NCBI GenBank assembly: GCA_039111475.1
Contig: JBCCIP010000024.1
Location: forward strand, 24,430 to 88,429
DNA from: JAUIET01 sp039111475
GTDB lineage: Bacteria > Pseudomonadota > Gammaproteobacteria > Pseudomonadales > JAUIET01
Length of the DNA stretch: 64,000 bases
Direction: 5' to 3'
Made by a program: the position numbers and the translations under genes. This document shows positions 8,336 through 16,730 of the stretch, piece after piece; position 1 is the first letter of the stretch; the number at the start of each line of letters is the position of its first letter. A model generated the notes under the pieces. The model had not been told where the DNA came from and did no database searches. It worked only from the letters and a program-made list of their open reading frames with translations.

Positions 8336-9346
8336 ATGATTCAGTCCGTATCCGCAATATTGCTGGATGAAATGCTAACCTCAAGCCTGAGTTTGCCGTT
8401 GGAAATGCTGATCGCCGCGAGTGATGCATGGCGGCGCGACCTGAGAACAGTGCGGAAAACCCACCCGGCAACAGGCAAGCTCTCAATCGAGACATTGGCA
8501 TTGAACAGCAAAACAGTGCGTACCACAGCCGGCCTAACGCTGCGTGCTGATCGAAAACTGAATCAAGCCAAGCCGGGTGACTTAATATTATTGCCAACGT
8601 TTTGGCGTAACCCATTACGCGGCATTAAGTACGCCCGCCGATTGCAAGCCTGGCTTGAAGACGCCATCGCCTCAGGAAAGCTGGTGTGCACAGTAAGCAC
8701 AGGCAGCTTTCTTCTGGCGGAAACAGGCTTGCTAAACAACCGCGCTGCCACCACCCACTGGTTCTACATGGACAAATTTGCAGCGCGCTACCCTGAGGTG
8801 CTATTGCAACGCCGCCACTTAATCACTCAATCTGACTCGATTTACTGCGCAGGCAGCGTTAACTCTGTGGCAGACCTGATGATTCATTTAATTGGTCAGC
8901 ATTTCAGCCCGGCGATCGCCAGGCAGGTGGAATCGCAATTCTCGCCAGAGATAAGGCGCACGTACAGAGACACATTGTACGTGGAAGGCGATTCGCAATT
9001 GCATCATGATGAGGTAGTGGCCACAGTGCAAGACCGGCTAAATAGCCAGAGCAGCGAGCAAATAGACATAGCGACGCTTGCAGACAACATCGGGATTAGC
9101 GTTCGAAGCTTGAACCGGCGTTTCAAGAAAATTACGGGGCACACGCCACTTGGCTATCTACAACAAAAACGCATCAATGACGCCAGAGAACTGCTGGCAA
9201 AAACGGACCTGCTGGTCGCCGAGATAGCACTTAGCGTAGGTTATGAAGATGCCAGCTACTTTAGCGGGCTGTTCAAACAACATATTCAGCTAACGCCAGC
9301 AGAATACCGGATATCCGTGCGCGGCAAGTTATTTAGCACGGTCTAA
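8336..9346 (+). CDS. GlxA-type AraC-family transcriptional regulator (DJ-1/PfpI domain + HTH)
   Basis: 336 residues. The first 190 form a class-I glutamine-amidotransferase-like (DJ-1/PfpI) domain: GDLILLPTFW near 80, then TVSTGSFLLAETGLLNNRAATTHW, where the usual nucleophile Cys after VST/VCT-G is Ser, as in many non-enzymatic members. The last 90 residues are an AraC HTH: DIATLADNIGISVRSLNRRFKKIT and the second helix pair ending in GYEDASYFSGLFKQ. It probably binds a small effector through the N-domain. Divergent from fabY, so control of fabY or of itself is plausible. No clear ribosome site precedes the ATG; the start is uncertain by some codons. Confidence 0.85.
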   Translation: MIQSVSAILLDEMLTSSLSLPLEMLIAASDAWRRDLRTVRKTHPATGKLSIETLALNSKTVRTTAGLTLRADRKLNQAKPGDLILLPTFWRNPLRGIKYARRLQAWLEDAIASGKLVCTVSTGSFLLAETGLLNNRAATTHWFYMDKFAARYPEVLLQRRHLITQSDSIYCAGSVNSVADLMIHLIGQHFSPAIARQVESQFSPEIRRTYRDTLYVEGDSQLHHDEVVATVQDRLNSQSSEQIDIATLADNIGISVRSLNRRFKKITGHTPLGYLQQKRINDARELLAKTDLLVAEIALSVGYEDASYFSGLFKQHIQLTPAEYRISVRGKLFSTV

Positions 9347-9522
9347 TCGTACAAATGCCAGTCAGCATGCGTCGAAATAGTTTACACCGAGCTACCGTCT
9401 GTCACTCAGGAATATACGTACCTTATTGTTATAAAAGAACTTTTTAAATCTGGCACAGCACATGCAACTCTCCAATCAAAGCGCTGGGAAAACCAGCACC
9501 AAGAACTCTGTTGGAGATGACC

Positions 9523-9711
9523 ATGAACATGAAGCTGAACAAAACGCTAAGCATCATTAAGTCGATATCATTGGCAACCATAGTCAGCGCATGCATGGTG
9601 AGCAGTGCGGTTGCCACCGAAGCAGCCCAATCTCCAATCGACCCGAGCACACTGGCAATGTTTGCAATTGGCCTTGCAAGCCTGGTGGCAACTCGCAGAA
9701 GGGTGAGGTAA
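9523..9711 (+). CDS. 62-residue secreted protein with a PEP-CTERM-like tail
   Basis: ATG at 9523 is 6 bases after GGAG; a TTG at 9511 is an inferior alternative. The N-terminus is a signal peptide (MNMKLNKTLSIIKSIS, hydrophobic to ACMVSSAVAT), followed by a short linker EAAQSPID and then PSTLAMFAIGLASLVATRRR. That end has the architecture of the PEP-CTERM exosortase sorting signal: Pro-Ser-Thr, a hydrophobic helix and an Arg cluster. The usual Pro-Glu-Pro is degenerate here (SPIDPS). There is practically no mature domain between export signal and sorting tail. No exosortase gene is in the window. Confidence 0.6.
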   Translation: MNMKLNKTLSIIKSISLATIVSACMVSSAVATEAAQSPIDPSTLAMFAIGLASLVATRRRVR

Positions 9712-9732
9712 CTCCTCACTGACAGTGTCACG

Positions 9733-9803
9733 GTTATGTGGGTGGCTGGATTGCCTGTTGAAGTGCTCCCATTGAGCAATAGACAATCTGCCACCCATGT
9801 GAC
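9733..9803. terminator. Imperfect long inverted repeat between converging genes
   Basis: Arms 9733-9760 and 9777-9803 can pair over most of their length around a perfect TGGGTGGC/GCCACCCA core, with a 16-base loop. No T-tract follows on either side. It lies between the small secreted protein (+) and malonyl-CoA decarboxylase (-), so it may act as a bidirectional transcription stop or RNA 3' stabiliser. It is unrelated in sequence to the 13-kb elements. Confidence 0.4.
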
Positions 9804-9882
9804 TGCCTACCACTCAATCGAACGTTCCGCTTTTTACTGTTACTGAAAACCGCCGCTGCAACAGCGCAACCAATTACCCATA

Positions 9883-11232
9883 TTAGGCGGCTCTGCGCGC
9901 ATGCTTGCCATTCGCCAGCTTTCTTACCGTACTGCTGGTTGCTATTTCGCCGTCGTTAACCAATTGCTCGTGGTTTTGTTCCAACTTATCAGCTTCGTAC
10001 AGATAGTTGACCAAAATACCGAACGACTGCTTCAAACGCCGAGCCGACAGATCGCCTGCCCAATTCACTTGATCCAGACTGGCGCCGTTGCTCAAATGAA
10101 ATCTGGCAACTGCGTCTTTAGGTAGGCCGGAGCGACGCTCGTACAAAAGAAACGCCGCGCATAACCGCATCAGCGCGGGTTTGCAATCCGTTAACAACTC
10201 GTCAACGGCATTGCTGTGGTTTATCTCTTGATTAAGCTCGGTCAACTTGGTCACTCTGTTCTCAGAAAGACCATAGGTTTCAATCAAATCAGGGTCTGCC
10301 AACACAGATTGCAGCCAGCGGCGGAAATTGGGAACCGGCGACAACGTCAGTGAGTTCACCACACTTGGAAACTCTTGCTTTAATTCAAGCAGCACCTGCT
10401 TGATCAGGAAGTTACCGAATGACACGCCGCGTAAACCCGACTGGCAGTTGCTTATCGAATAGAAAATAGCAGTCTTGGGTGGTTCAAGTTCCTCACTCAA
10501 TTCTTCGTCAATAATGTCGCCAATAACGGTTGCCGTTTCCTGAGTTAGCGCAACCTGCACAAAAACCAATGGCTCATCCTGCAAGGCTGGATGAAAAAAC
10601 GCGAAGCAACGGCGGTCTTCTGCAAGCCGTCGGCGCAAGTCGTCCCAACCTCGAATTTCGTGCACGGCTTCATAAGCGATTAACTTTTCCAGAATATGCG
10701 CAGGCGTTTGCCAATCAATGCGCCGCAGCTCCAAAAAGCCGCGGTTAAACCACGACAGAAACAAATGCATCAAATCACTATCGAGTGGTTGCAGCTGCGG
10801 GTTGGCCGGTAAGAACGAAAGCAAGCGCTCGCGCAGTTTAACCAGTGCTGGTACACCGGCCGGTGATGTGCTCAATAAGCGAAACACGGATTGTCGTGGC
10901 GCCAATGCCGCATCTGACAGCGCAGACGCGGCTTCTGGGCCCGGCTCGGCCAGATAAAATTCTGCGGCAATCTTTAAACTTTCAGAATCTGGCTGGAAGT
11001 GATCTACCAACTGTTCGAAGAATTGCAGCGCGTCATCATCGTTCATAGCGTTGAAGCGAGAGATAATTTCATCGGCAATCACGATCGCCGATGCCTCACC
11101 GCGCAGGCCAACTAAACGATGACAGAGGTCAATCGCGGTTTGTTCATCGCCCAAACCCAAACGCCTGCGCCAAACATCAAGTCCGGCACCGCCGAGGCGA
11201 TAGATCAGTTTTTTGAATGTTGGAGTAGCCAT
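9883..11232 (-). CDS. Malonyl-CoA decarboxylase
   Basis: 449 residues, full family length. The N-terminal helical domain is followed by the acetyltransferase-like catalytic domain with hallmark blocks RRCFAFFHPALQDEPLVFVQ, AIFYSISNCQSGLRGVSFGN and LSPVPNFRRWL, then RFHLSNGASLDQVNWAGD, which carries the family catalytic His. The enzyme converts malonyl-CoA to acetyl-CoA and CO2 and so adjusts the malonyl-CoA pool or allows growth on malonate. The next genes upstream on the same strand are two crotonases and an acyl-CoA synthetase, suggesting an acyl-CoA metabolic neighbourhood. A TATAAT sequence on the minus strand about 60 bases upstream is a possible own promoter. Confidence 0.92.
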   Translation of the reverse strand: MATPTFKKLIYRLGGAGLDVWRRRLGLGDEQTAIDLCHRLVGLRGEASAIVIADEIISRFNAMNDDDALQFFEQLVDHFQPDSESLKIAAEFYLAEPGPEAASALSDAALAPRQSVFRLLSTSPAGVPALVKLRERLLSFLPANPQLQPLDSDLMHLFLSWFNRGFLELRRIDWQTPAHILEKLIAYEAVHEIRGWDDLRRRLAEDRRCFAFFHPALQDEPLVFVQVALTQETATVIGDIIDEELSEELEPPKTAIFYSISNCQSGLRGVSFGNFLIKQVLLELKQEFPSVVNSLTLSPVPNFRRWLQSVLADPDLIETYGLSENRVTKLTELNQEINHSNAVDELLTDCKPALMRLCAAFLLYERRSGLPKDAVARFHLSNGASLDQVNWAGDLSARRLKQSFGILVNYLYEADKLEQNHEQLVNDGEIATSSTVRKLANGKHARRAA

Positions 11233-11335
11233 TCCTTATTATATCCTTGGCGCTGACGGGACGTTACACCGGTGGTCTATCAACCGCCTATCCTATTATA
11301 AGAGTATAGGCTAAAGAAAAATCCTAGCGTTTAGG

Positions 11336-12094
11336 CTAAGAAAAATTTGGCTTTCGCTTTTCCATAAACGCCGTTATGGCCTCAATATTCTCAGTCGAGC
11401 CCGCCTGGCGCAACATTGCTGCGTCTTCTATCTCAAGCGCCGCACTAAGGCCAGCAGTGTGCGCAAGCTTCAGGCATCGTTTTGTTTCACGCAATGAATT
11501 GACCGGCCATTGTGCTATTTCCTCGGCTTTGCTCAAGGTCATTTTCAGCAAATCGGCATCTTTATATTGGGCGGTTGCAATACCGATCTCAACGGCGCGG
11601 TTTGCGTCTACCCATTCGGCGGTATAAAACAATTCCGCCGCCCGCCGCGAGCCAATCATTGCCTGCAATTGATAGCTGCTGGCAAATTCCGGCACCAGGC
11701 CAAGATTGACAAACGGTAGCCTCATGCGCAGGCTTTCTGCAACGTAAATGACGTCTGCATGAAACGCCAGTGTTGCCCCACCGCCAACGGCGATACCATC
11801 AACCGCCGCTAACAGCGGCTTATCAAAAGCACACACCGTACGAGCACAGCGACCAAACGGATGTTCTTCATCCTCGCTGGCGTCCATGAACGCACTCAAG
11901 TCTTGCCCTGAGGAAAAATTGCCGCCGGCACCGGACATTACAACCACTCTGACGCCATCATCGTCTTGCGCGGCCAGCAAGGCCTCGGTAAATGCCAGCC
12001 ACTGTTCGCTGCTAAATGCGTTCTTCTTTTCCGGACGATTAAGGGTTAAGTGACAAACACCATTATTCGAATCAATTATTACGGTTTCTGACAC
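11336..12094 (-). CDS. Enoyl-CoA hydratase/isomerase family protein
   Basis: 252 residues of the crotonase fold. HLTLNRPEKKNAFSSEQW marks the N-terminus; the first oxyanion-hole block is GAGGNFSSGQDLSAFM near 55-70 and the second AAVDGIAVGGGATLAFHADV near 95-115. The catalytic-Glu region near 120-145 reads LRMRLPFVNLGLVPEFASSY, with Glu in VPEFA. It acts on a CoA-bound substrate, perhaps as hydratase or isomerase; this cannot be settled from motifs. Two bases separate it from the next crotonase gene upstream, so they form one transcript. Confidence 0.85.
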   Translation of the reverse strand: MSETVIIDSNNGVCHLTLNRPEKKNAFSSEQWLAFTEALLAAQDDDGVRVVVMSGAGGNFSSGQDLSAFMDASEDEEHPFGRCARTVCAFDKPLLAAVDGIAVGGGATLAFHADVIYVAESLRMRLPFVNLGLVPEFASSYQLQAMIGSRRAAELFYTAEWVDANRAVEIGIATAQYKDADLLKMTLSKAEEIAQWPVNSLRETKRCLKLAHTAGLSAALEIEDAAMLRQAGSTENIEAITAFMEKRKPNFS

Positions 12095-12096
12095 GC

Positions 12097-12918
12097 TTAC
12101 TTCCCCTGATAAACCGGCTCGCGTTTTTCTTTAAAGGCCTTCATACCCTCGCGCGCGTCCTCTGTTGCAAATATAGGGCCGCCGACCTCTAATTCGGTTT
12201 CTAATGCGTCGCTTTCAATAATGGAGCCATCCACTTCGCGCAGCATTTTCATCAATGCCTTGATGGACAGTGGACCATTCTTACAAATAGTGTCAGCAAT
12301 CTCGCGCGCCTTAACCATGGTGTCACCTTTGGGGACAACATGATTTATAAGGCCAATATCTTTGGCTTCCTGCGCAGTCACGTGTCTGGCAGTTAACAGG
12401 ATTTCCGCTGCCTGGCAGTAAGGTATTTGCCTGCGCAATCGAACGCTTGACCCGCCTAATGGAAACAGACCGCGCTTTGCTTCGGTAACACCGAAAATTG
12501 CGTCTTGCGCACCAACTCGAATATCAGTTCCTTGCAGCATCTCGGTACCACCGGCAAGCGCATAGCCTTCCACCGCCAGTATGATGGGCTTCATGGGTTG
12601 GTTGTGCCTAAGCAAAGCTTGCCAGTGAAGATCTGGCACGTCCTTCATTAGTTCCTGAATCATTTTGGTGTCTTCGTCTTCGCCACCTTCCGGCCCTTGC
12701 TTAAGATCCATGCCAGCACAAAAGGTATCGCCTTTGCCGGTGAAAATGGCACACATCAAATCATCGTCTTCATCCAGCAGACGCCAGGCGCGATACATAC
12801 CAACCAACATGGCTGGGCTTAAGGCATTTTTTGCCTCTGGTCGGTTTAACGTAACGATTAAGACGTTTCCGTCTTTTTCTACTGTGCAATTTTTGTTGCT
12901 GATGTCTAGTTCTTGCAT
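12097..12918 (-). CDS. Enoyl-CoA hydratase/crotonase family protein
   Basis: 273 residues, crotonase fold. VTLNRPEAKNALSPAMLVGM is followed by FTGKGDTFCAGMDLKQGPEG (first oxyanion hole) and AVEGYALAGGTEMLQGTDIR (second). The later block FGVTEAKRGLFPLGGSSVRL places Glu in the usual position. The paired downstream crotonase is clearly a different paralogue, so the two may do successive steps on one CoA intermediate. The ATG is preceded by AAGGAAACC, a usable ribosome site. The upstream 416-base gap to the acyl-CoA synthetase gene holds two nested palindromes. Confidence 0.85.
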   Translation of the reverse strand: MQELDISNKNCTVEKDGNVLIVTLNRPEAKNALSPAMLVGMYRAWRLLDEDDDLMCAIFTGKGDTFCAGMDLKQGPEGGEDEDTKMIQELMKDVPDLHWQALLRHNQPMKPIILAVEGYALAGGTEMLQGTDIRVGAQDAIFGVTEAKRGLFPLGGSSVRLRRQIPYCQAAEILLTARHVTAQEAKDIGLINHVVPKGDTMVKAREIADTICKNGPLSIKALMKMLREVDGSIIESDALETELEVGGPIFATEDAREGMKAFKEKREPVYQGK

Positions 12919-12954
12919 TGTTGGTTTCCTTGGTTTTTTAAATCTGGTCCGCTA

Positions 12955-13122
12955 GGTTCAGTAGCGCACCCTATTTCCCAGACACGCCGGACCCAAAGCA
13001 CTCGCAGTGCTCGCGGGGCCAGCTTTAAACCCATCCATGGGGGCTTGCCTAAAGCACCTACTGTTGGCTTCAAAAAGGTCCCTCTTTTTGAAGGTCTGGG
13101 AAATAGGGTGCGCTACTGAACC
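12955..13122 (+). repeat. Nested palindromic element 1 (29-bp arms, conserved core, inner hairpin)
   Basis: Perfect inverted arms at 12955-12983 and 13094-13122 (29 bases, the inner ends GAC and GTC) enclose 110 bases. Inside, in order: ACGCCG, an extra small palindrome (AGCACTCGCAGTGCT), the core AAACCCATCCATGGGGGCT at 13027-13045, and a hairpin with 10-bp stem (13068-13077 with 13084-13093) and loop GTCCCT, directly abutting the right arm. Core, loop and order match element 2, which lies nearby in the opposite direction, but the arm sequences are unrelated. No coding potential. Confidence 0.85.
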
Positions 13123-13210
13123 CAGCTACGTGCCATACGATTAGTCTGGCTCTTTAAATCAATTCGGCCGTATGAGTCTTAGGATACTTTAGGTTACGCT
13201 CGATGGTGGG

Positions 13211-13322
13211 GAGTGGGTATGTGTTTGCAATTTTTTAGACCGTTGAAAAGAGGGACCTTTTCAACGAGCCCCCATGTATGGGTTTACGGCGCGTCTAAAA
13301 AATTGCAAACACATACCCACTC
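13211..13322 (-). repeat. Nested palindromic element 2 (30-bp arms, conserved core, inner hairpin)
   Basis: Perfect 30-base arms at 13211-13240 and 13293-13322, with inner ends AGAC/GTCT. Read on the minus strand the interior is GCGCCGT, the core AAACCCATACATGGGGGCT (13285-13267), and a hairpin with 10-bp stem (13266-13257 with 13250-13241) and loop GTCCCT abutting the arm. This is the order seen in element 1 without its extra insert. The element ends 12 bases from the stop codon of the acyl-CoA synthetase gene, so its RNA would form the 3' end of that transcript. Confidence 0.85.
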
Positions 13323-13334
13323 TTGGCACTATGT

Positions 13335-14972
13335 TCAACTCACCAAGAATTTTTGCTCTAAAGCCACTTCCTTAGCCCATTTATAATTAGGCTTCCCACT
13401 AGGCGCCCTGCCAATCTCACTGGTCAAATGTAATTCCCGAGGAAGTTTATACCCCGAGATATGCTCTCGACAGTGCTCCTGTAATTCCGAGAGTGATAAA
13501 CTACAACCGTCACGCAACTGCGCCACCGCAGTTACCTTGTTAGTAAAACGCTCATCCGGAGTTGCCACCACCAAAGTATCAAATACAGCGGGATGCGATT
13601 TTATCGCTTGCTCCACTTCTTCAGGAAATACCTTCTCTCCCCCAGTGTTGATGCAGTTTGAACCTCGGCCGTAAACCGTGATTCCGCCGTCCTTATCTAT
13701 TTTCGCCTCATCACCCGTCAGCAACCAACGCTGGCCGTCAACCTCAATGAATGTCTTGGCTGTTTTTTCCGGGTCACCATAGTATCCCAGCGGAATATGG
13801 CCACTGCGTGCGAATATTCCCATCTCATCCGATCCGGGCTCCGCAAAGCGCGCGGCCGTGCCATCAGACCCTTCAACCACCACATTCATGAAATCACTTT
13901 GCTGCACTTTGCCCAGTCCGTCGCTTCCACCACCTCCGTCAGCCCCCATTTGACCCGACTCAGAGCTACCAAAACTATTGGTGATCATAACGTTCGGGAA
14001 TTGCTCTCTGTATTTGTCTTGCAAAGAACTTGAAAATACAGCGCCTCCGGATCCCACGTTATAGACGGCACTCAAGTCCCATCGACCAGGGTTCTGCTCC
14101 AACGCATCCATCAACGGCACACCCATGGCATCACCAACGAAAGAGATGGAATTTACTTTTTCTTTCTCGGCGATATCCCACACCTGCTCAGCTATCAACG
14201 AGCGGTTTGGGTTCAATACCAATGTATGGCCGGCCAGCGCGGCGATGCATGCCATCCACCAGCACGCGCCATGCATTAACGGCGCTAATGCCATGCTGAT
14301 CATAAACCAGTTATCTTTGGCTCTTGCGATAATATCGTCAGGGTGTTTGCACGGCCCGTCTGCGTGGAAATGACCCGCGCCATTCATCGCGGCGTAAAAC
14401 AAGGCCTTGTGCGGCCACATCACGCCTTTGGGCATACCTGTAGTTCCGCCGGTGTACAGGACAAATAAATCATCGTCGGATCTTGGCGGGAAATCGCGAT
14501 CGCTTGAGCAGCCATCCATAGCCACCTCAAAATCGATTGCACCAATTTCATTCAAATCATGCCCACTACCATCTTCTACGGACACAAACAGTTTCAGGTC
14601 TGGCGCCGCCTTGCGTACTTCAGCAATGGCCGGGATAAACTCACAACCATGCACGCAGGCCACCAAGTCAGCATTATCAAAGAGATACAGCAACTCTTCG
14701 TTTACATAGCGATAGTTAACATTAACCGGTACTGCGCGAATCTTGAAACAAGCCCACATAGCCTCAAGGTATTCATTGCAGTTATACATATAAAGGCCAA
14801 CGTGATCGCCTGCGGAGACTCCTTGCGCCATAAGGAAATGGCCAAGTTGGTTGGCGCGAGCATCAATTTCTTGGAATGTGTGCCGGCTGTCACCGCAAAT
14901 CAGCGCCTCTCTGTCAGCGGGCACGGTGTCAACGACCATTTCGAACAGGTCGGCAAGATTGAAAGTGGCCAT
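13335..14972 (-). CDS. Acyl-CoA synthetase (AMP-binding, FadD family)
   Basis: 545 residues. The AMP-binding P-loop is LYTGGTTGMPKGVMWPH near 173-189; NSFGSSESGQMG is the A5 motif; LLTGDEAKIDKDG and YGRGSNCINTGGEKVFPEEV are the A7/A8 motifs; the C-terminal Lys lies in GRAPSGKPNYKWAK. It activates a carboxylic acid to its acyl-CoA via an acyl-AMP. The opening (LADLFEMVVDTVPADREALICG) and overall style recall the FadD group that includes mycobacterial steroid-side-chain synthetases, but a specific substrate is not supported. Crotonases and malonyl-CoA decarboxylase follow on the same strand, consistent with a fatty-acid or side-chain degradation neighbourhood. Confidence 0.88.
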   Translation of the reverse strand: MATFNLADLFEMVVDTVPADREALICGDSRHTFQEIDARANQLGHFLMAQGVSAGDHVGLYMYNCNEYLEAMWACFKIRAVPVNVNYRYVNEELLYLFDNADLVACVHGCEFIPAIAEVRKAAPDLKLFVSVEDGSGHDLNEIGAIDFEVAMDGCSSDRDFPPRSDDDLFVLYTGGTTGMPKGVMWPHKALFYAAMNGAGHFHADGPCKHPDDIIARAKDNWFMISMALAPLMHGACWWMACIAALAGHTLVLNPNRSLIAEQVWDIAEKEKVNSISFVGDAMGVPLMDALEQNPGRWDLSAVYNVGSGGAVFSSSLQDKYREQFPNVMITNSFGSSESGQMGADGGGGSDGLGKVQQSDFMNVVVEGSDGTAARFAEPGSDEMGIFARSGHIPLGYYGDPEKTAKTFIEVDGQRWLLTGDEAKIDKDGGITVYGRGSNCINTGGEKVFPEEVEQAIKSHPAVFDTLVVATPDERFTNKVTAVAQLRDGCSLSLSELQEHCREHISGYKLPRELHLTSEIGRAPSGKPNYKWAKEVALEQKFLVS

Positions 14973-15040
14973 GGCATCTCCAGGTTAGAGACGCCATTGT
15001 AAACAGCCGGGCTAGCGGCTCAAGTTACACTAGGGTCAGG

Positions 15041-15865
15041 TCAGCCAGAGAGGGCCTGAACACCCTGACAAACAATTTTGGCCAGGGTGATGTCGTCATT
15101 CTGCTTGTGGTCACAGATAAAAGCATCGAAAGTGCCCAACACGGTTTCCATCGCATTGTTGGGTTGACGCTCAAATACAGCTTCCAGTCGCTGAGAACCG
15201 AATTCATCGCCTTCTGGATTACGACATTCCACCAGGCCATCGGTGTACAACAGAAAGGTATCACCGCGTCGGCAATACAGCCTGGAGAAGTTTGCATCAA
15301 ACTCACGTTCGTTATCTACGCCCAGAGGCGGATGCTGCGATGCCAGGCGACGTACTGCTTTTTTTGCCGGCTCATACCAGAGTATATCCTGCATACCGCC
15401 AGACCATAAATTGACTCGATCACCTTTGCCATCCAATTCCATCAGCGCCGCCGCAAAGAACATTGAGTCAGGCAATAATCGATGCAGAGTCGTGTTCATC
15501 TCGGTGACCATTTCACCAATGCTCAAGGACTTCGCCGCCATGCTGAAAAATATCTCAGACACCGGCATACCACCAATGGCCGCCGACAATCCGTGGCCAG
15601 TGAAATCGCCCAGTAGCGCGTAAAGGCCTCCTTCCGGACGCTTTGCCGTTAGGAATAAATCGCCGTCAAAAAAACCGAACGGTCGATGATGATGCTCTAC
15701 GTTTGGAAACTCGCGAAAGTTTCGTCTAGCGGCATGTTCCAGTACTTGTTTTACCAGATGCTGCTCGTATTCACCGCGTAAGTTATCTCGGTCTATCTGC
15801 TGCTGTAGCGCCTCCAATTCCAATTTCAGTTCGCGGTTTTCCGACTGAAGATCAATTGCGTTCAT
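15041..15865 (-). CDS. SpoIIE/PP2C-type serine phosphatase with N-terminal coiled coil
   Basis: 274 residues. The first 35 form a coiled coil (ENRELKLELEALQQQID). The PP2C catalytic domain follows: FGFFDGDLF and YALLGDFTGHGLSAAIGG carry the first metal-binding Asp residues, DTFLLYTDGLVECRN the third, and NDDITLAKI the last. SpoIIE-like phosphatases dephosphorylate STAS anti-sigma-factor antagonists, and the gene immediately downstream in the direction away from this start is not the partner; the STAS gene lies just upstream on the same strand, 59 bases away. No sensor domain or HPK/RsbW-type kinase is visible here. AAGGAC stands 8 bases before the ATG. Confidence 0.88.
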   Translation of the reverse strand: MNAIDLQSENRELKLELEALQQQIDRDNLRGEYEQHLVKQVLEHAARRNFREFPNVEHHHRPFGFFDGDLFLTAKRPEGGLYALLGDFTGHGLSAAIGGMPVSEIFFSMAAKSLSIGEMVTEMNTTLHRLLPDSMFFAAALMELDGKGDRVNLWSGGMQDILWYEPAKKAVRRLASQHPPLGVDNEREFDANFSRLYCRRGDTFLLYTDGLVECRNPEGDEFGSQRLEAVFERQPNNAMETVLGTFDAFICDHKQNDDITLAKIVCQGVQALSG

Positions 15866-15924
15866 GGGTGTTGGTCCTTGTTTCTATTATTTTCTACACA
15901 GTGTGTAAAGGCCTGAGCCCAGCG

Positions 15925-16248
15925 TTATTGGATACTCAGTTTCTTATCAAAATGCACCATCGTGAAAATCTTTCTCACGTGGTCATTGCAGTTCACAATT
16001 CGCAGCTGCCGAGCGCGTTTGCGCACAAACTTGTCCAGGCTCAACAGCATTCCAAGCGCGCAGCTGTCGATGTATTTCGTTAAGGATAGATCAACAACGT
16101 AATCGGCATCGCGCGTTTCGTCGTTTGCGCAATTTAGGGTGAAGGCGTTTCGAAAATCGTGAACACACTGGTAATCGAAGTACTCACTCACATTAATGGT
16201 CACTGTGGGCTCGCCTTCGTCGCTGGTGAAGACACGATTGATGCTCAT
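15925..16248 (-). CDS. STAS-domain protein (anti-sigma-factor antagonist type)
   Basis: 107 residues from the ATG at 16248, which has GGAAGGAC at good distance; a frame extending to 16329 lacks support. The STAS signature is DLSLTKYIDSCALGMLLSLD near 60-78, where the Ser of IDSCALG corresponds to the phosphorylated Ser of SpoIIAA-like antagonists. The phosphatase gene that follows could remove this phosphate. Together they form the output half of a partner-switching system controlling a sigma factor or another target; the cognate kinase is absent from the neighbourhood. The spacing of 59 bases suggests co-transcription. Confidence 0.85.
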   Translation of the reverse strand: MSINRVFTSDEGEPTVTINVSEYFDYQCVHDFRNAFTLNCANDETRDADYVVDLSLTKYIDSCALGMLLSLDKFVRKRARQLRIVNCNDHVRKIFTMVHFDKKLSIQ

Positions 16249-16346
16249 AAAGTCCTTCCTTCGGTACGTATACCAAGTGGCTATATATTGAGCATAGTGG
16301 TTATTTTTTGACGCGTGTTTTTTGACCAATCAGTTTGCGAGATCGT

Positions 16347-16730
16347 TCACACTTTGATCTCTAAAGAGGCCTGCATATTGTCCGCGATGGTCGTGGCAAT
16401 GGCTTTGGCGCGCATGGCCTGCGGGCCTTCATACAGCTGGTCCATGGTCTGGGTAAAAAATGCCAGCCAGCGCCGGAAGTCAGCGTCGCGTAATGGCCGC
16501 TTACTGTGCACTGCCCTGTGAATGTTCATGGTGTGCCGCCGATAAGCGGTACCACCAAGTAGCAACTTCTCCCAATAGGCAATGATCAAAGGCTTGTGCT
16601 GATCAAGATCAATCTCTGCAACGTCAACGAAAATGGGCGCTAGCTGCTCGTCATTCAAAAGCCGCTGGTAAAACGCTGTTACGAAGCGCTCGATATCATC
16701 GCGCGATTGCAGGTCACTTTTTCTTAACAT
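16347..16730 (-). CDS. Group III truncated haemoglobin
   Basis: 127 residues, right length for a 2/2 haemoglobin. DIERFVTAFYQRLLNDEQLAPIF is the B-C-E region and NIHRAVHSKRPLRDADFRRW the F-G region with the probable proximal His and the group III hallmark of Phe-x-Arg-Trp-Leu. Such proteins bind O2 or NO and are thought to help in NO detoxification or oxygen delivery in microaerobic conditions. The start overlaps the end of der by 17 bases, so it is translated from the der transcript. Confidence 0.85.
   Translation of the reverse strand: MLRKSDLQSRDDIERFVTAFYQRLLNDEQLAPIFVDVAEIDLDQHKPLIIAYWEKLLLGGTAYRRHTMNIHRAVHSKRPLRDADFRRWLAFFTQTMDQLYEGPQAMRAKAIATTIADNMQASLEIKV

Noticed and set aside
12955..13322. 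Insertion sequence or MITE with terminal repeats
   Set aside because: No transposase, no target duplication seen, and arms differ between copies, unlike the constant ends of MITEs. Not excluded as an unknown mobile type.
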